This document shows, piece by piece, positions 24,299 through 32,102 of a stretch of DNA of 33,939 bases (positions are counted from its first letter, which is position 1; each line of letters begins with the position of its first letter). The DNA lies in contig DASSXJ010000159.1 of the NCBI GenBank assembly GCA_035703895.1, forward strand, positions 1 through 33,939, read 5' to 3'. The position numbers and the translations under genes were made by a program. Source of the stretch: a bacterium (lineage in GTDB: Bacteria; Sysuimicrobiota; Sysuimicrobiia; Sysuimicrobiales; Segetimicrobiaceae). The notes under the pieces were generated by a model that was not told the origin of the DNA, made no database searches, and worked only from the letters and a program-made list of their open reading frames with translations.

Positions 24299-24495
24299 GA
24301 TGGGTGCTCCCAGAGCGTCACGGGAGTAAAAGGGAAGTCCGGTGCGCGGCGCCGCCACTGGCGGCGCGGCAAAGCCGGCGCGGTCCCGCCACTGTAACGG
24401 GGAGCTGCTCCACACAATCGCCACTGGGCAACCGGGAAGGCGTGGAGCGGCGAAGATCCGGAGCCAGGAAACCTGCCCACCCGAGCGCGTACGGT
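24299..24495 (+). ncRNA. Cobalamin riboswitch
   Basis: The element contains, in order, GGTGCTCC at the 5' end, GGGAAGTCCGGTG, a GC-rich stem, CCGCCACTGTAACGG, a long stem region, and the B12 box GCCAGGAAACCTGCC (24463-24477). These are the conserved pieces of the adenosylcobalamin/methylcobalamin riboswitch. It binds cobalamin and turns off the downstream gene. It lies about 130 bases before btuB, with an intrinsic terminator between. Confidence 0.93.
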
Positions 24496-24540
24496 GACCT
24501 TCGGCTGAAGGGAAAGTACGCATGCGGCCCTGTGCCGTGC

Positions 24541-24572
24541 CGGTCCCCGTGCTTCTAATGGGGGCCGTTTTT
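24541..24572 (+). terminator. Intrinsic terminator in the riboswitch expression platform
   Basis: CGGTCCCC (24541-24548) pairs with GGGGGCCG (24560-24567; one G-U pair) around an 11-base loop, and TTTTT follows. It stands 45-100 bases after the riboswitch and before the btuB ATG. This points to control by transcription termination, with the terminator favoured when cobalamin is bound. Confidence 0.7.
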
Positions 24573-24606
24573 CTTGGGCCTGGCGCCGCAGACGGGGGGA
24601 TGCGCG

Positions 24607-26442
24607 ATGCCCGCATTGCTCGTTCGTCGGCACCTGGTTTGTCCCGCCTGGGTTTTTCTGATCGTGCTGGCGCTCGCGCTCCCCGCGCGCGCGCAGACCG
24701 CTCCGCCGCCCACCTTCGAGCTTCCGGAAGTGGAGGTGCCGGGGAAGCGGCCCCAGCTGCCGTCCACGACGCCGGCGTCGATCAGCGTGATCACTTCGGA
24801 TGAGCTCGCGCGGCTCGGGGCGTTGACCGTTGCCGACGCCCTCCGTGTGCTGCCGGAACTGCGGATCAAGCAGAGCGGTGGGCCGGGTTCGCTCACGACG
24901 GTGAGCATCCGCGGTTCGTCCTCCGCGCAGGTGCTGATCCTCCTCGACGGCGTGCCCCTCAACCGTCCCGACCAGGCCAGCGTGGACCTGAGCACGCTGC
25001 CCATCCAGAATGTTGAGCGCATCGAGGTGCTGCGCGGGCCATTCTCGGCGATTTATGGAAGCGCGGCGCTGGGCGGCGTCATCAACATCGTCACGCGGGC
25101 GGCGCCGCTGACACTCGTGTCCACGCGGTACGGGTCATATGGTCTCGCCGGCAACCTCCTCTCGGTCGGCGGCCGGGTGGAGAACCTGACGTACCTTGTC
25201 CAGGGCATCCTGAACTCGAGCGGCGGGTTCGCCCCGGACACGGACTTCTCGAACACGACGACGATGGCGAAGCTCCGGTGGCAGACCGCGGACGATGCCG
25301 CCGCGACCCTGACGGTCAATCGGCTCTGGCATGCCACCGGCGCCCCGGGACCGCTCCCGGTCCAGGACCAGGACCCGCTCGCACGCCTCCGAGAAGACCG
25401 GACGCTCGTGGATCTTTCATGGCGGAGCGGAAAGGCCGACAGTCCGGGCATCCTGGCGCGCCTCTACTATCTCGAAGATGATGTCAACTTCAACCTCCCA
25501 AAGTTCGCCTTCCAGTCCGAAGACACGGCGCACCTGTGGGGCGTGCAGGCCCAGGTTGTCTTGGTGCCGTGGTCGGGCCACCTCCTGACGCTCGGCGGGG
25601 AGTACCAGGGACAGACGATCGCCCACAGCGATAATGCCCCCTCGCCGTTTTCGAACCAGGGATACGACCTCGCGTTCTACCTCCAGGACGATTGGCAGAT
25701 TGCGAGCGGCATACTTCTGTCGCTCGGGGTCCGAGAAGACAACTTCCAGATGTACGGGAGCCAGGTCGACCCGCGCATCGGCGTAGTTGTTGTGCTCACC
25801 GACCGGCTCATCCTGCGCGCCGGCGCGGGCAGGACATTCCGGGAGCCCACGTTCGACGAGCTGGCCCCGGCACTGTTTGGCAACCCATCGCTTCAACCCG
25901 AGACCGCGTGGTCCTACGATCTGGGCGTCGAGTATGCGCTGGCGCCCGGTTTGGCACTGCACCTCACCGGGTACTATACGGACGCGACCAACCTGATCAC
26001 GTCGGCCCCGCCGCTATTCGTTCCGCTGAACGTCGGCCATGCGATCGTGAACGGCGCCTCGATCGAGATCGTGGGCCAGGTCGCCGAGCAATGGTTCGTG
26101 CGGGCTAATTTCACCAATCAGCTGGCGCGCGACGCGAACACCGGCCTCGACGTGATCTATATCCCCCGCCAGCTGGCGAACGTTGAGGTGAGCTACCGAT
26201 GGGCGCCCGGGAGCACCGCGACCGCGATCGTAAGCTACGTCGGCGACCGTTTCAATGATCCTGCGAACAAGGAACGGGTGCCGGGGTACTGGCTCGTCGG
26301 TCTCAACGTCGCGTGGGGGTTTGCGGCGGGATACACGCTGCAGGCCGGCGTCAATAACCTCTTCGACGTGAGCTACCAAGAGTCGCTCCACTTTCCCGAG
26401 CCAGGGAGGACGGTCTACATGGGTCTCTCGAAGACGTTCTAA
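24607..26442 (+). CDS. btuB: TonB-dependent outer-membrane cobalamin receptor
   Basis: 611 residues, typical for BtuB. A signal peptide ends ALPARA|Q (after residue 29), a TonB-box-like ELPEVEVPG (38-46) follows, then the plug (SVITSDELARLG, VSIRGSSSAQVLILLDGVPL, EVLRGPFSAIYGSAALGGVI), and a beta-barrel ending in VYMGLSKTF with a terminal aromatic. The riboswitch upstream gives the substrate: cobalamin or a related corrinoid. ATG at 24607 with GGGGGG upstream. The TonB gene starts four bases after its stop, so both respond to the riboswitch. Confidence 0.93.
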   Translation: MPALLVRRHLVCPAWVFLIVLALALPARAQTAPPPTFELPEVEVPGKRPQLPSTTPASISVITSDELARLGALTVADALRVLPELRIKQSGGPGSLTTVSIRGSSSAQVLILLDGVPLNRPDQASVDLSTLPIQNVERIEVLRGPFSAIYGSAALGGVINIVTRAAPLTLVSTRYGSYGLAGNLLSVGGRVENLTYLVQGILNSSGGFAPDTDFSNTTTMAKLRWQTADDAAATLTVNRLWHATGAPGPLPVQDQDPLARLREDRTLVDLSWRSGKADSPGILARLYYLEDDVNFNLPKFAFQSEDTAHLWGVQAQVVLVPWSGHLLTLGGEYQGQTIAHSDNAPSPFSNQGYDLAFYLQDDWQIASGILLSLGVREDNFQMYGSQVDPRIGVVVVLTDRLILRAGAGRTFREPTFDELAPALFGNPSLQPETAWSYDLGVEYALAPGLALHLTGYYTDATNLITSAPPLFVPLNVGHAIVNGASIEIVGQVAEQWFVRANFTNQLARDANTGLDVIYIPRQLANVEVSYRWAPGSTATAIVSYVGDRFNDPANKERVPGYWLVGLNVAWGFAAGYTLQAGVNNLFDVSYQESLHFPEPGRTVYMGLSKTF

Positions 26443-26445
26443 CTG

Positions 26446-27408
26446 ATGATCAGGAGCACATCGAGATCCCGCTTTCTCATCGGTGCCTGCTGCGTGCTTC
26501 TTGCCGCAGCCGCGGGCCGGGCCGCATGGAGAGGTGCGCCTCCGCCGCCTCTGACCACCGGTCCGGCCGCGGCCGGTGGTCTCGCTCCTCAGCGCGGGGA
26601 CACTAGGGGTCCAACCGCAGACCAGGAGGGAGCCGCTGCGCCCGGTACCTCGCTGTCGCAGCCGGCACCGCCGGAACGCCGGGTCCAGAAAGAAATTGTT
26701 CATCCCGCGGACACACCGAAGCGGACCGCGCGCCCCGCGACTTCGTCAGGCGCCGGGCAACCGTCGCCCCGTTCATCCGCATCGTCGCATGGCACCGCCG
26801 CGTCGCAGTTCACGCCCGCACAGCACCCCCAGCCACCTTCCCATTCGCCGCAGGGTTCAAGGCGCGACCCTCAGCCTGCACGCGATCCCGGCGGCTCGGA
26901 ATCCGCTCCCCGACAATCTCAGACGCCCGCGGCCGGCCAGGGCCCGGCGCGTTCAGAAGACGGCGGTAGAGCGGGAGCCGGGTCCTCCGGAGCGACGACC
27001 ACAACCGGAAGCGGCGAGGCCGGAAGTGGAGGTGTGGCGGGTGATGCCTCCCCTGCAGTGAGCACCCCCGGCGGTTCCACTGGAATCACTCCTCATGTCG
27101 TGCCGCCGCGGGTTATCAAGTCGGACGGAACAGAGTATCCGGTCGACGGCTTTCGACTGACGGTGCATCGGCAGGATCTTGGATCTGCGCTCTCGGTCGA
27201 AGGCGCGGAGGGCGCCGTGGGGGTGCGGGCCTTAGTCCAGGCCGATGGGACGGCGGCGAAGGTCGAGATTATCGCGCCCTCTGGTTCTCCGATACTGGAC
27301 GGGGCGGCCGCGGCGGCGGTGCGCCGGTGGCTGTTTGCTCCGGCGACTCGAGACGGCGTGCCGATCGAAGCGTACGTGACGTTCAAGATTCGCTACGTCG
27401 TCCGGTGA
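26446..27408 (+). CDS. TonB-family energy transducer, dedicated to the cobalamin receptor
   Basis: 320 residues. One N-terminal membrane helix (about 9-27), a long Pro/Gly/Ser/Arg-rich periplasmic linker (28-225) and a C-terminal TonB domain (about 260-320; the final block AAVRRWLFAPATRDGVPIEAYV is diagnostic). TonB passes inner-membrane energy to the outer receptor. The linker is unusually poor in the usual PxP/KP repeats and rich in Arg, Ser and Gln. No ExbB or ExbD gene is in the window. ATG at 26446 directly behind btuB with no clear ribosome site, so translational coupling is likely. The gene converges with and overlaps the next one by 16 bases. Confidence 0.85.
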   Translation: MIRSTSRSRFLIGACCVLLAAAAGRAAWRGAPPPPLTTGPAAAGGLAPQRGDTRGPTADQEGAAAPGTSLSQPAPPERRVQKEIVHPADTPKRTARPATSSGAGQPSPRSSASSHGTAASQFTPAQHPQPPSHSPQGSRRDPQPARDPGGSESAPRQSQTPAAGQGPARSEDGGRAGAGSSGATTTTGSGEAGSGGVAGDASPAVSTPGGSTGITPHVVPPRVIKSDGTEYPVDGFRLTVHRQDLGSALSVEGAEGAVGVRALVQADGTAAKVEIIAPSGSPILDGAAAAAVRRWLFAPATRDGVPIEAYVTFKIRYVVR

Positions 27409-27941
27409 AGGGTGGTGTGGCTGGTGGATCGCAGCCCAGCCAGCCGCGCCGCGCTCTCGTAAATCCCGAAGAACGCGAGCGAGTAGACGAGATCGCTCAG
27501 CGCGGTGTTGCGGAAGAACGGGATCGCGGCGGTGAAGGCGGCCCGCAGGCCCACCAGTGTGTGCGGGTAGAGAGGCCCCAGCCACTCGCCGAAGTTCGTC
27601 ACGACGAAAAAGAGGACCGATGAGCTCAGCGCCGCCACGGCGACCCTGAGCATGGTCCGGCGCGCGCGCAGCGCCCGGCCGATAAGGACGATCAGGACGA
27701 AGCTCCCGTACACCGAGATCCATCCTGGGTAGAAGCCCAGAATCACATCGGAGAAGAACAGCGCCGCGATCGGCACGGCGAATGCCCACGCGCCCGGCAT
27801 GACGGCCCCACCGAATAGCGCCATCGCGCCGATCGGCGCAAAGTTGGCGGGATGGGGCACAACGCGGAGCAGCGCGCCCGCGGCGATGAGGCCGTAGGGT
27901 AGTGCGGCAATCAACGTTCCCAGACGTTCGCGAACTCTCAT
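27393..27941 (-). CDS. DUF6580-like integral membrane protein, possible vitamin/cobalt transporter component
   Basis: 182 residues with about five membrane helices. The conserved phrases LRVVPHPANFAPIGAMALFGGA, FSDVILGFYPGWISVYGSF, TNFGEWLGPLYPHT and AAIPFFRNTALSDLVY match a family that I know as DUF6580, distantly like ECF-type substrate-binding subunits. Function is not proven. The position next to riboswitch-btuB-tonB suggests cobalamin or cobalt uptake, though it is on the opposite strand and so not under that riboswitch. ATG at 27941 is chosen: GGTGA stands seven bases upstream, while the earlier ATG (27962) lies inside the -10 box. Confidence 0.75.
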   Translation of the reverse strand: MRVRERLGTLIAALPYGLIAAGALLRVVPHPANFAPIGAMALFGGAVMPGAWAFAVPIAALFFSDVILGFYPGWISVYGSFVLIVLIGRALRARRTMLRVAVAALSSSVLFFVVTNFGEWLGPLYPHTLVGLRAAFTAAIPFFRNTALSDLVYSLAFFGIYESAARLAGLRSTSHTTLHRTT

Positions 27942-27960
27942 CAGGCAATCACCGCGTACC

Positions 27961-27966
27961 ATTATA
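27961..27966 (-). promoter_or_regulatory. -10 box for the DUF6580-like gene
   Basis: TATAAT read on the minus strand, 20 bases before the ATG at 27941. No matching -35 box is seen. It overlaps an upstream in-frame ATG, which argues against that start. Confidence 0.4.
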
Positions 27967-28048
27967 CCTTCTGGCCCTGCCCTTATCCTCTCCCGGCGCC
28001 GTTCTGCGAGAAAGGAGGGTGCCCGTCCGGGAGCAAAGTCCGTCCGTC

Positions 28049-29065
28049 GTGGTCTTCACCGCGGTCATCACCGATCACGACTTCCCGAGCCTCGAGCCGG
28101 AGGAGCGCGTCCTCCGCCCTCTTGGGGTCCAGCTCGAGGTGCTCAAATCCCCTGACCGCCACGCGCTCAAGTCCGCCCTCGGCCGCGCCGACGCGGTGAT
28201 CAATCAAACGATCCCGCTTGACGCCGAGCTGATCGCCGCGATGTCCCGGTGCCTCTTGATCGTGCGATATGGCGTGGGCTATGACGGCGTCGACCTTGCT
28301 GCGGCAACACAGGCAGGGATCTGCGTCGCGAACGTCCCGGACTACGGGACCCAGGAGGTGGCGCTCCACGCCATCGCCCTCCTGCTCGCCGTCCACCGCC
28401 GCCTTTTGTTCTACGATGCCACGCTCCGCCAGGGGACGTGGCTCAAAGGCCCGCAGGCGACTCCGCCGATCCCTCGATTGAAAGGGCTCACGCTCGGCAT
28501 CGTGGGACTCGGGCGCATTGGCCGGGCCGTCGCCGCGCACGCCGAGTCGCTTGGCATGCACCGGATGACCTACGACCCGTTTGTCAGCCGGTCCTCGGCG
28601 ATGGAGGTGGGCGCGATCCTCGTCGATTTCGGGACGCTCCTCAGGCAATCCGATTTCGTGACGTTTCACACGCCGCTCCTGCCCGAGACGCGGCACCTTC
28701 TCGGCGAACGCGAGATCCAGCAGATGAAGCCGGGGGCGGTGGTGATCAACACTTCGCGCGGGGCCGTCGTGGACACTGCCGCGCTGGCCAAGGCGCTCCA
28801 GGCGGGACGGCTGGCCGGTGCGGGCATCGACGTCTTCGAGCAAGAGCCGCTCAAGCCGAACCATCCACTGTGGACGGCGCCCAACACCGTTCTGACACCG
28901 CACGTCGCCTGGTACAGTGTTGAGGCCATCCAAACGCTCAAGCGCCGGGTTGCCGAGGAGGTCGCGCGAGCCGCACAAGGGGAGTGGCCCCGTTCGCTCG
29001 TGAACCTCGAGGTCCGGGCCACGGCCAGACTGCGGTCCCACGCGGGTCCGGCGGGGGCCCCCTAG
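28049..29065 (+). CDS. D-2-hydroxyacid dehydrogenase (CtBP/phosphoglycerate-dehydrogenase-like)
   Basis: 338 residues. The NAD-binding motif is LGIVGLGRIGRAVAAHA; the catalytic residues are the arginine in NTSRGAVVDTAAL, the glutamate in GIDVFEQEPL and the histidine in LTPHVAWYS. It reduces a 2-keto acid or oxidises the D-hydroxy acid. The start VITDHDFPSLEPEERVL and the form of the final helix are closest to C-terminal-binding-protein-like members. The start is uncertain: GTG at 28049 is used, with GGGAG 15 bases upstream; a GTG at 28019 directly abuts AAAGGAGG, which is too close to serve. It is divergent from the DUF6580-like gene. Confidence 0.9.
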   Translation: MVFTAVITDHDFPSLEPEERVLRPLGVQLEVLKSPDRHALKSALGRADAVINQTIPLDAELIAAMSRCLLIVRYGVGYDGVDLAAATQAGICVANVPDYGTQEVALHAIALLLAVHRRLLFYDATLRQGTWLKGPQATPPIPRLKGLTLGIVGLGRIGRAVAAHAESLGMHRMTYDPFVSRSSAMEVGAILVDFGTLLRQSDFVTFHTPLLPETRHLLGEREIQQMKPGAVVINTSRGAVVDTAALAKALQAGRLAGAGIDVFEQEPLKPNHPLWTAPNTVLTPHVAWYSVEAIQTLKRRVAEEVARAAQGEWPRSLVNLEVRATARLRSHAGPAGAP

Positions 29066-29114
29066 GGAGGAACCCGATGCCCGCTCCGAGCGTTACTCGT
29101 TAGGAGGACGCGGG

Positions 29115-29120
29115 TATAAT
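29115..29120 (+). promoter_or_regulatory. -10 box for the Pro/Gln-rich exported protein
   Basis: Perfect TATAAT 48 bases before the ATG at 29168. The best -35 candidate is TTACTC 16 bases upstream, a poor match. Regularly placed relative to the gene. Confidence 0.45.
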
Positions 29121-29167
29121 ATAGTGGAAGAAGCAAGAGAACGGTCGTTCGTTTGGGAGTGAGAGCG

Positions 29168-29674
29168 ATGGTGCGATCACTTGTCGTTGGATTCGGTCTA
29201 GTAACGGCGCTGGCTGTGGCGGGCATCGTGACGCCGAAGGGCCAAGCCATGCTCGGCCTGAGCCATCCTGCCGCCGAACAAGCCACGCCAGTCACGGTCA
29301 TCCAGGATAGGCCTGCGTCGATTCCGGCGCCCGTCCAATCGGTCGCGCCGGCGGGTCCAGTCCAGGGCGCGGGGGCCGCTCAACAGGCACCTGTGACAAC
29401 GGTGCACCCTCAGGCACGCCCCGTTGGGCCGGTCGGTCAGCGTCCCCCGGCCGGACAGCCTCTCCCGCAGCAGGCCGGATCTGGTGGGCTCGCGGGCATC
29501 GCCAACATCTTGCTGAACTTGCCGCAGGTGCTGAACCAGGCGCACGGTGATCCCTCTCGCGGCTCCGATTCGTGGTCTGAGCAGGGGCCGTCGGACTCGA
29601 GACCGGTGCGGTTCCACAAGAAGCACAGCGAGGGAGACGATCATGTCAAAGATGCGGGTGACAGCAACAACTAG
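29168..29674 (+). CDS. Hypothetical membrane-anchored or secreted Pro/Gln-rich protein
   Basis: 168 residues, not recognised. One hydrophobic N-terminal segment (VRSLVVGFGLVTALAVAGIV), then a low-complexity stretch rich in Pro, Val, Gln and Ala (about 35-105), a short hydrophobic helix (LAGIANILLNLPQVL, about 108-122) and a charged Ser/Asp/His tail. It is likely exported and stays attached or is a wall-associated protein. ATG at 29168 has GGGAGTGAG upstream; a TTG at 29153 is possible. It is a single-gene unit: own -10 box, and a strong terminator behind it. Confidence 0.6.
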   Translation: MVRSLVVGFGLVTALAVAGIVTPKGQAMLGLSHPAAEQATPVTVIQDRPASIPAPVQSVAPAGPVQGAGAAQQAPVTTVHPQARPVGPVGQRPPAGQPLPQQAGSGGLAGIANILLNLPQVLNQAHGDPSRGSDSWSEQGPSDSRPVRFHKKHSEGDDHVKDAGDSNN

Positions 29675-29717
29675 GCGGTTCGGGAAATAGCTCCAAGCGT
29701 CGTTCCGCCGCGAAGCA

Positions 29718-29753
29718 CGAGAGCCGCCACGCTCAGTGGCGGCTCTCGAATTT
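29718..29753 (+). terminator. Terminator after the Pro/Gln-rich protein gene
   Basis: A perfect 13-base stem CGAGAGCCGCCAC / GTGGCGGCTCTCG (29718-29748) with a GCTCA loop, followed by AATTT. The T-tract is short, but the stem is strong, and no other T-run follows on the minus strand, so it acts rightward. Confidence 0.65.
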
Positions 29754-29814
29754 GGTGCGCGCGTCCCGCCTGTGGTCGATCAAGCGGGCCCTCGAGCGGC
29801 CTCTCTTGACTCGA

Positions 29815-30279
29815 TCAAATGTGTCTTGGAACCCCCTGCCCGGGAAGATTCGGATCCGGCGTGCCCGGCGTCATCGGCCCCGGGTTTGGGAAGCCGGGGA
29901 TCTGCGGTCCCTGGTAGGGCTGCATATAGTAAAACTCCGGGTTTCCACCGCCTTTAGGCATCGGCCCCGGCCGCAGCTGATAGAGCTTCCCCTGGAAGAA
30001 GTAAAGGATCTTGTCACAGTCTTGCCCCCCAGCACCAGGTGAGGGCACGCCCGGCCCCTGGTCCTGGCCCTGCTGAGGGTTCGGCACGGGGATAAACTCC
30101 TTCGGGTTAAACGGCAGGCCCTGCGTGGGGGTCGCCGGGACCAGGATCACGTCGTGTCCGTGCGCGGCTGCACCGGCACGCCATCCCTGGGCGGCCGCGA
30201 CGCCGCCAATCAAGAATATCGCACCGAGTCCTCCGATGACGATCCCCAGGACAAGCATCCGAACGCCGCGGTCGGCCAT
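29815..30279 (-). CDS. Hypothetical single-pass protein with Pro/Gly/Gln-rich tail
   Basis: 154 residues, not recognised. Residues 8-29 form one membrane helix (LVLGIVIGGLGAIFLIGGVAAA); the rest is rich in Pro, Gly, Gln and Asn, with one structured-looking insert around 85-105 (DCDKILYFFQGKLYQLRPGP) that holds the only cysteine. The tail repeats PGxPxP-like units. It probably faces outward. ATG at 30279 with GGGAGCGAGGG close by. The neighbour on the plus strand is divergent. It resembles the protein at 29168-29674 in plan (membrane helix plus proline-rich tail), but not in sequence. Confidence 0.55.
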   Translation of the reverse strand: MADRGVRMLVLGIVIGGLGAIFLIGGVAAAQGWRAGAAAHGHDVILVPATPTQGLPFNPKEFIPVPNPQQGQDQGPGVPSPGAGGQDCDKILYFFQGKLYQLRPGPMPKGGGNPEFYYMQPYQGPQIPGFPNPGPMTPGTPDPNLPGQGVPRHI

Positions 30280-30405
30280 TGCCCTCGCTCCCTTCGTTGA
30301 CCTGCCGGTCTTTCTTGTTATGGTAGCATACCCTTCCGCTGTTTCCCAGGCACCTGCGACGCCTTGCGACGCCGTGATCTGTCTGGGCGTCAATCTGCCG
30401 GCCCG

Positions 30406-30414
30406 TGCTACAAT
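30406..30414 (+). promoter_or_regulatory. Extended -10 promoter of the zinc-ribbon gene
   Basis: TGCTACAAT: the extended -10 form TGnTAnnnT with TACAAT. It stands 21 bases before the GTG at 30435. No -35 box is needed for this class. Confidence 0.5.
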
Positions 30415-30434
30415 AAAGGGTGAGGTGATCCGGT

Positions 30435-30860
30435 GTGGCGTTGGTGATGACATTCCCCTGCGGACGCTGTGGCAAGAAGTACAGCGTCTATTATCCGAAG
30501 ACGTTTATCGCCTCGGTATACGGCACGATGACCCCGGCCCAGGCCGAGCGCGAGGATGCTGAAGAAGTCGCTTCAGGCGCGATCGAGGCGACGCAGCGCC
30601 GCGCCGAGCGTGAAGGGAAGATCTGGATTGACGTGAGCCAGCAAGCCAAAGTGACGTGCACCTGCGGCAAGAACCTCAACTTGAACCTGGCCGATCACCC
30701 ACGCGTTCCGCAGCGGAAAGCCGCCACCGCAGCTCGCCAGACCGGCATGATCGCATTTCCTGAGACACCGAAGAAGTCGCATGCCAAGGGACCCGGCGGA
30801 TCGGGCGGTTCTACCCCGGTCGTTCCATCGGAGGGCGGCTCAGCACCACAAGGCGGCTGA
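30435..30860 (+). CDS. Small zinc-ribbon protein
   Basis: 141 residues, not assigned to a named family. Two cysteine pairs frame the core: C9xxC12 (FPCGRCGKK) and C75xC77 (VTCTCGKNLN), a pattern for one zinc. Between them is a helix rich in charged residues (about 33-62, TPAQAEREDAEEVASGAIEA). The C-terminal 40 residues are Lys/Gly/Ser-rich and look disordered. It is cytoplasmic. GTG at 30435 has GAGGTGATC upstream; an ATG at 30447 is possible. Its end overlaps the convergent cold-shock gene by 50 bases. Confidence 0.65.
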   Translation: MALVMTFPCGRCGKKYSVYYPKTFIASVYGTMTPAQAEREDAEEVASGAIEATQRRAEREGKIWIDVSQQAKVTCTCGKNLNLNLADHPRVPQRKAATAARQTGMIAFPETPKKSHAKGPGGSGGSTPVVPSEGGSAPQGG

Positions 30861-31038
30861 TCTTGATCCCCCTGGGCGTGTTCTCCGCCTCGTACTCGAC
30901 GAGTTCTCCCGGTTCCAGCTTCCGCCGTCCAGCCCGACGCAGGACGCGGCGGTGCAGGAAGACGTCGTGACCCGCGGCGTCGATCACGAAGCCGTACCCC
31001 ATCCGGCTATCGAACCACTTCACGACACCGCGCTCCAC
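30811..31038 (-). CDS. Cold-shock-domain protein
   Basis: 75 residues, the size of CspA-type proteins. It begins ERGVVKWFDSRMGYGFV with RNP-1 (GYGFV) and continues to RNP-2 in the form DVFLH, then a basic HRRVLRRAGRRKLEPGELVEYE. The domain binds single-stranded RNA or DNA. The basic loop between RNP-2 and the last strand (RRVLRRAGRRK) is more positive than in CspA. The start is GTG at 31038 with no clear ribosome site. It lies 54 bases downstream of the ATPase gene on the same strand and may be the last gene of that operon. Confidence 0.85.
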   Translation of the reverse strand: MERGVVKWFDSRMGYGFVIDAAGHDVFLHRRVLRRAGRRKLEPGELVEYEAENTPRGIKISRLVVLSRPPMERPG

Positions 31039-31092
31039 ACCGTGACTGTTTTTGGCGGCGCAGAGGGGGATCCTCTTACGTCCCTCTACTGC

Positions 31093-32088
31093 TCAGGCTG
31101 TTTGACGGACATGCGTCTTCGGGGGAAGCCCTCGGAGTAGGTTATCGACCGACTCGGCGACATCCGGATGGACGCGGAAGACGCCGCGGCCGGCGATCTC
31201 TATTGCACAGTCGAACACAGGTGGCCCGGTGCGTTCCAGGATCGTATGCCGATCTACCCCTCGCAGTTCGATCTCCTCCAACGACAACACGATGGTGTGC
31301 ATATCGCCGGCCAGACAGGCGAGTTCTGCGTTGAAGACGATATCTCTCAGTGAAGCTCCGTGCGCCGTCGCGATGAGCTGGATGCCCCGGCGGGCAATCG
31401 TTCGGGCAACCTGAGCGTCGGCGGCGAACCCCAGCTCATCCACGATGATCGTTTCCGCCCGGTGATTGATGACAGCCTGGAGGATGACCGCCGCTTGCTG
31501 GGTGCCGGCGTCCGCCGCTCGGCTGACCTCGGGCAGAGGGATCTGGATCCGCCTGGCGCCCCCGATCGCGGGATGCGGAATCTGCCCATCCCCACCAATC
31601 TCGTTGCTCGTGTCGACGATGATGACACGTCGGTGAAGTTGATCGGACAGGATGGAGGCCATTCCGCGAAGCACGGTTGTCTTCCCGGCCCCCGGCCGCC
31701 CCACGATCAAGATGTTTTGGCGGGTTTCGAGGAGATCGCGGAGCGGCTGGGCAGCGCCCGCGACGGCGCGCCCTACGCGGAAGGTGAAGCCGACGATTTC
31801 ATAATACCGGTCACGGATACACGCGATCCGGTGAAGAGTTCGATCGATACCAGTTCGATTATCCTCTCGGAACCGCGTGACCCGGCCAAGCACGTACTGC
31901 AAGTCCTCCCGGCTCACCTCTCCCGGGAGCACCACAGGCTCATCATGATCCTGAAAATGGAGACGTGGTGGTCGACCCAAATCCAACTCGATCTCTTCGA
32001 GTGTTTCAACGCTCCGCCCATCGATCGAGGCTACCACCCATCGTGGGACAATGGCTAGGAGCGCGGTGACTTCGCCGGGGGCCCTCAC
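31093..32088 (-). CDS. SpoIIIAA/Ycf45-like P-loop ATPase
   Basis: 331 residues. The N-terminal part (1-115) is an alpha/beta region preceding the ATPase; the core has Walker A G130-RPGAGKTT (K136), a Walker-B-like TIIVDELG (D217, E218) and the ATAHG sensor. The AGTQQAAVILQAVINHRAE stretch before Walker B and the 'VDTSNEIGG' phrase are hallmarks of the SpoIIIAA/Ycf45 group. SpoIIIAA in Firmicutes is the ATPase of the SpoIIIA-Q channel, akin to secretion ATPases; Ycf45 in cyanobacteria has no settled role. No R3H domain is visible. GTG start without a clear ribosome site, 14 bases after the preceding gene. Confidence 0.85.
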   Translation of the reverse strand: MRAPGEVTALLAIVPRWVVASIDGRSVETLEEIELDLGRPPRLHFQDHDEPVVLPGEVSREDLQYVLGRVTRFREDNRTGIDRTLHRIACIRDRYYEIVGFTFRVGRAVAGAAQPLRDLLETRQNILIVGRPGAGKTTVLRGMASILSDQLHRRVIIVDTSNEIGGDGQIPHPAIGGARRIQIPLPEVSRAADAGTQQAAVILQAVINHRAETIIVDELGFAADAQVARTIARRGIQLIATAHGASLRDIVFNAELACLAGDMHTIVLSLEEIELRGVDRHTILERTGPPVFDCAIEIAGRGVFRVHPDVAESVDNLLRGLPPKTHVRQTA

Positions 32089-32102
32089 AATCGGCTTGGC
32101 GG

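Noticed and set aside
26530-27100. Pro/Ser/Arg-rich stretch as a separate repeat element
   Set aside because: It is the periplasmic linker of the TonB protein; there is no regular DNA repeat unit.
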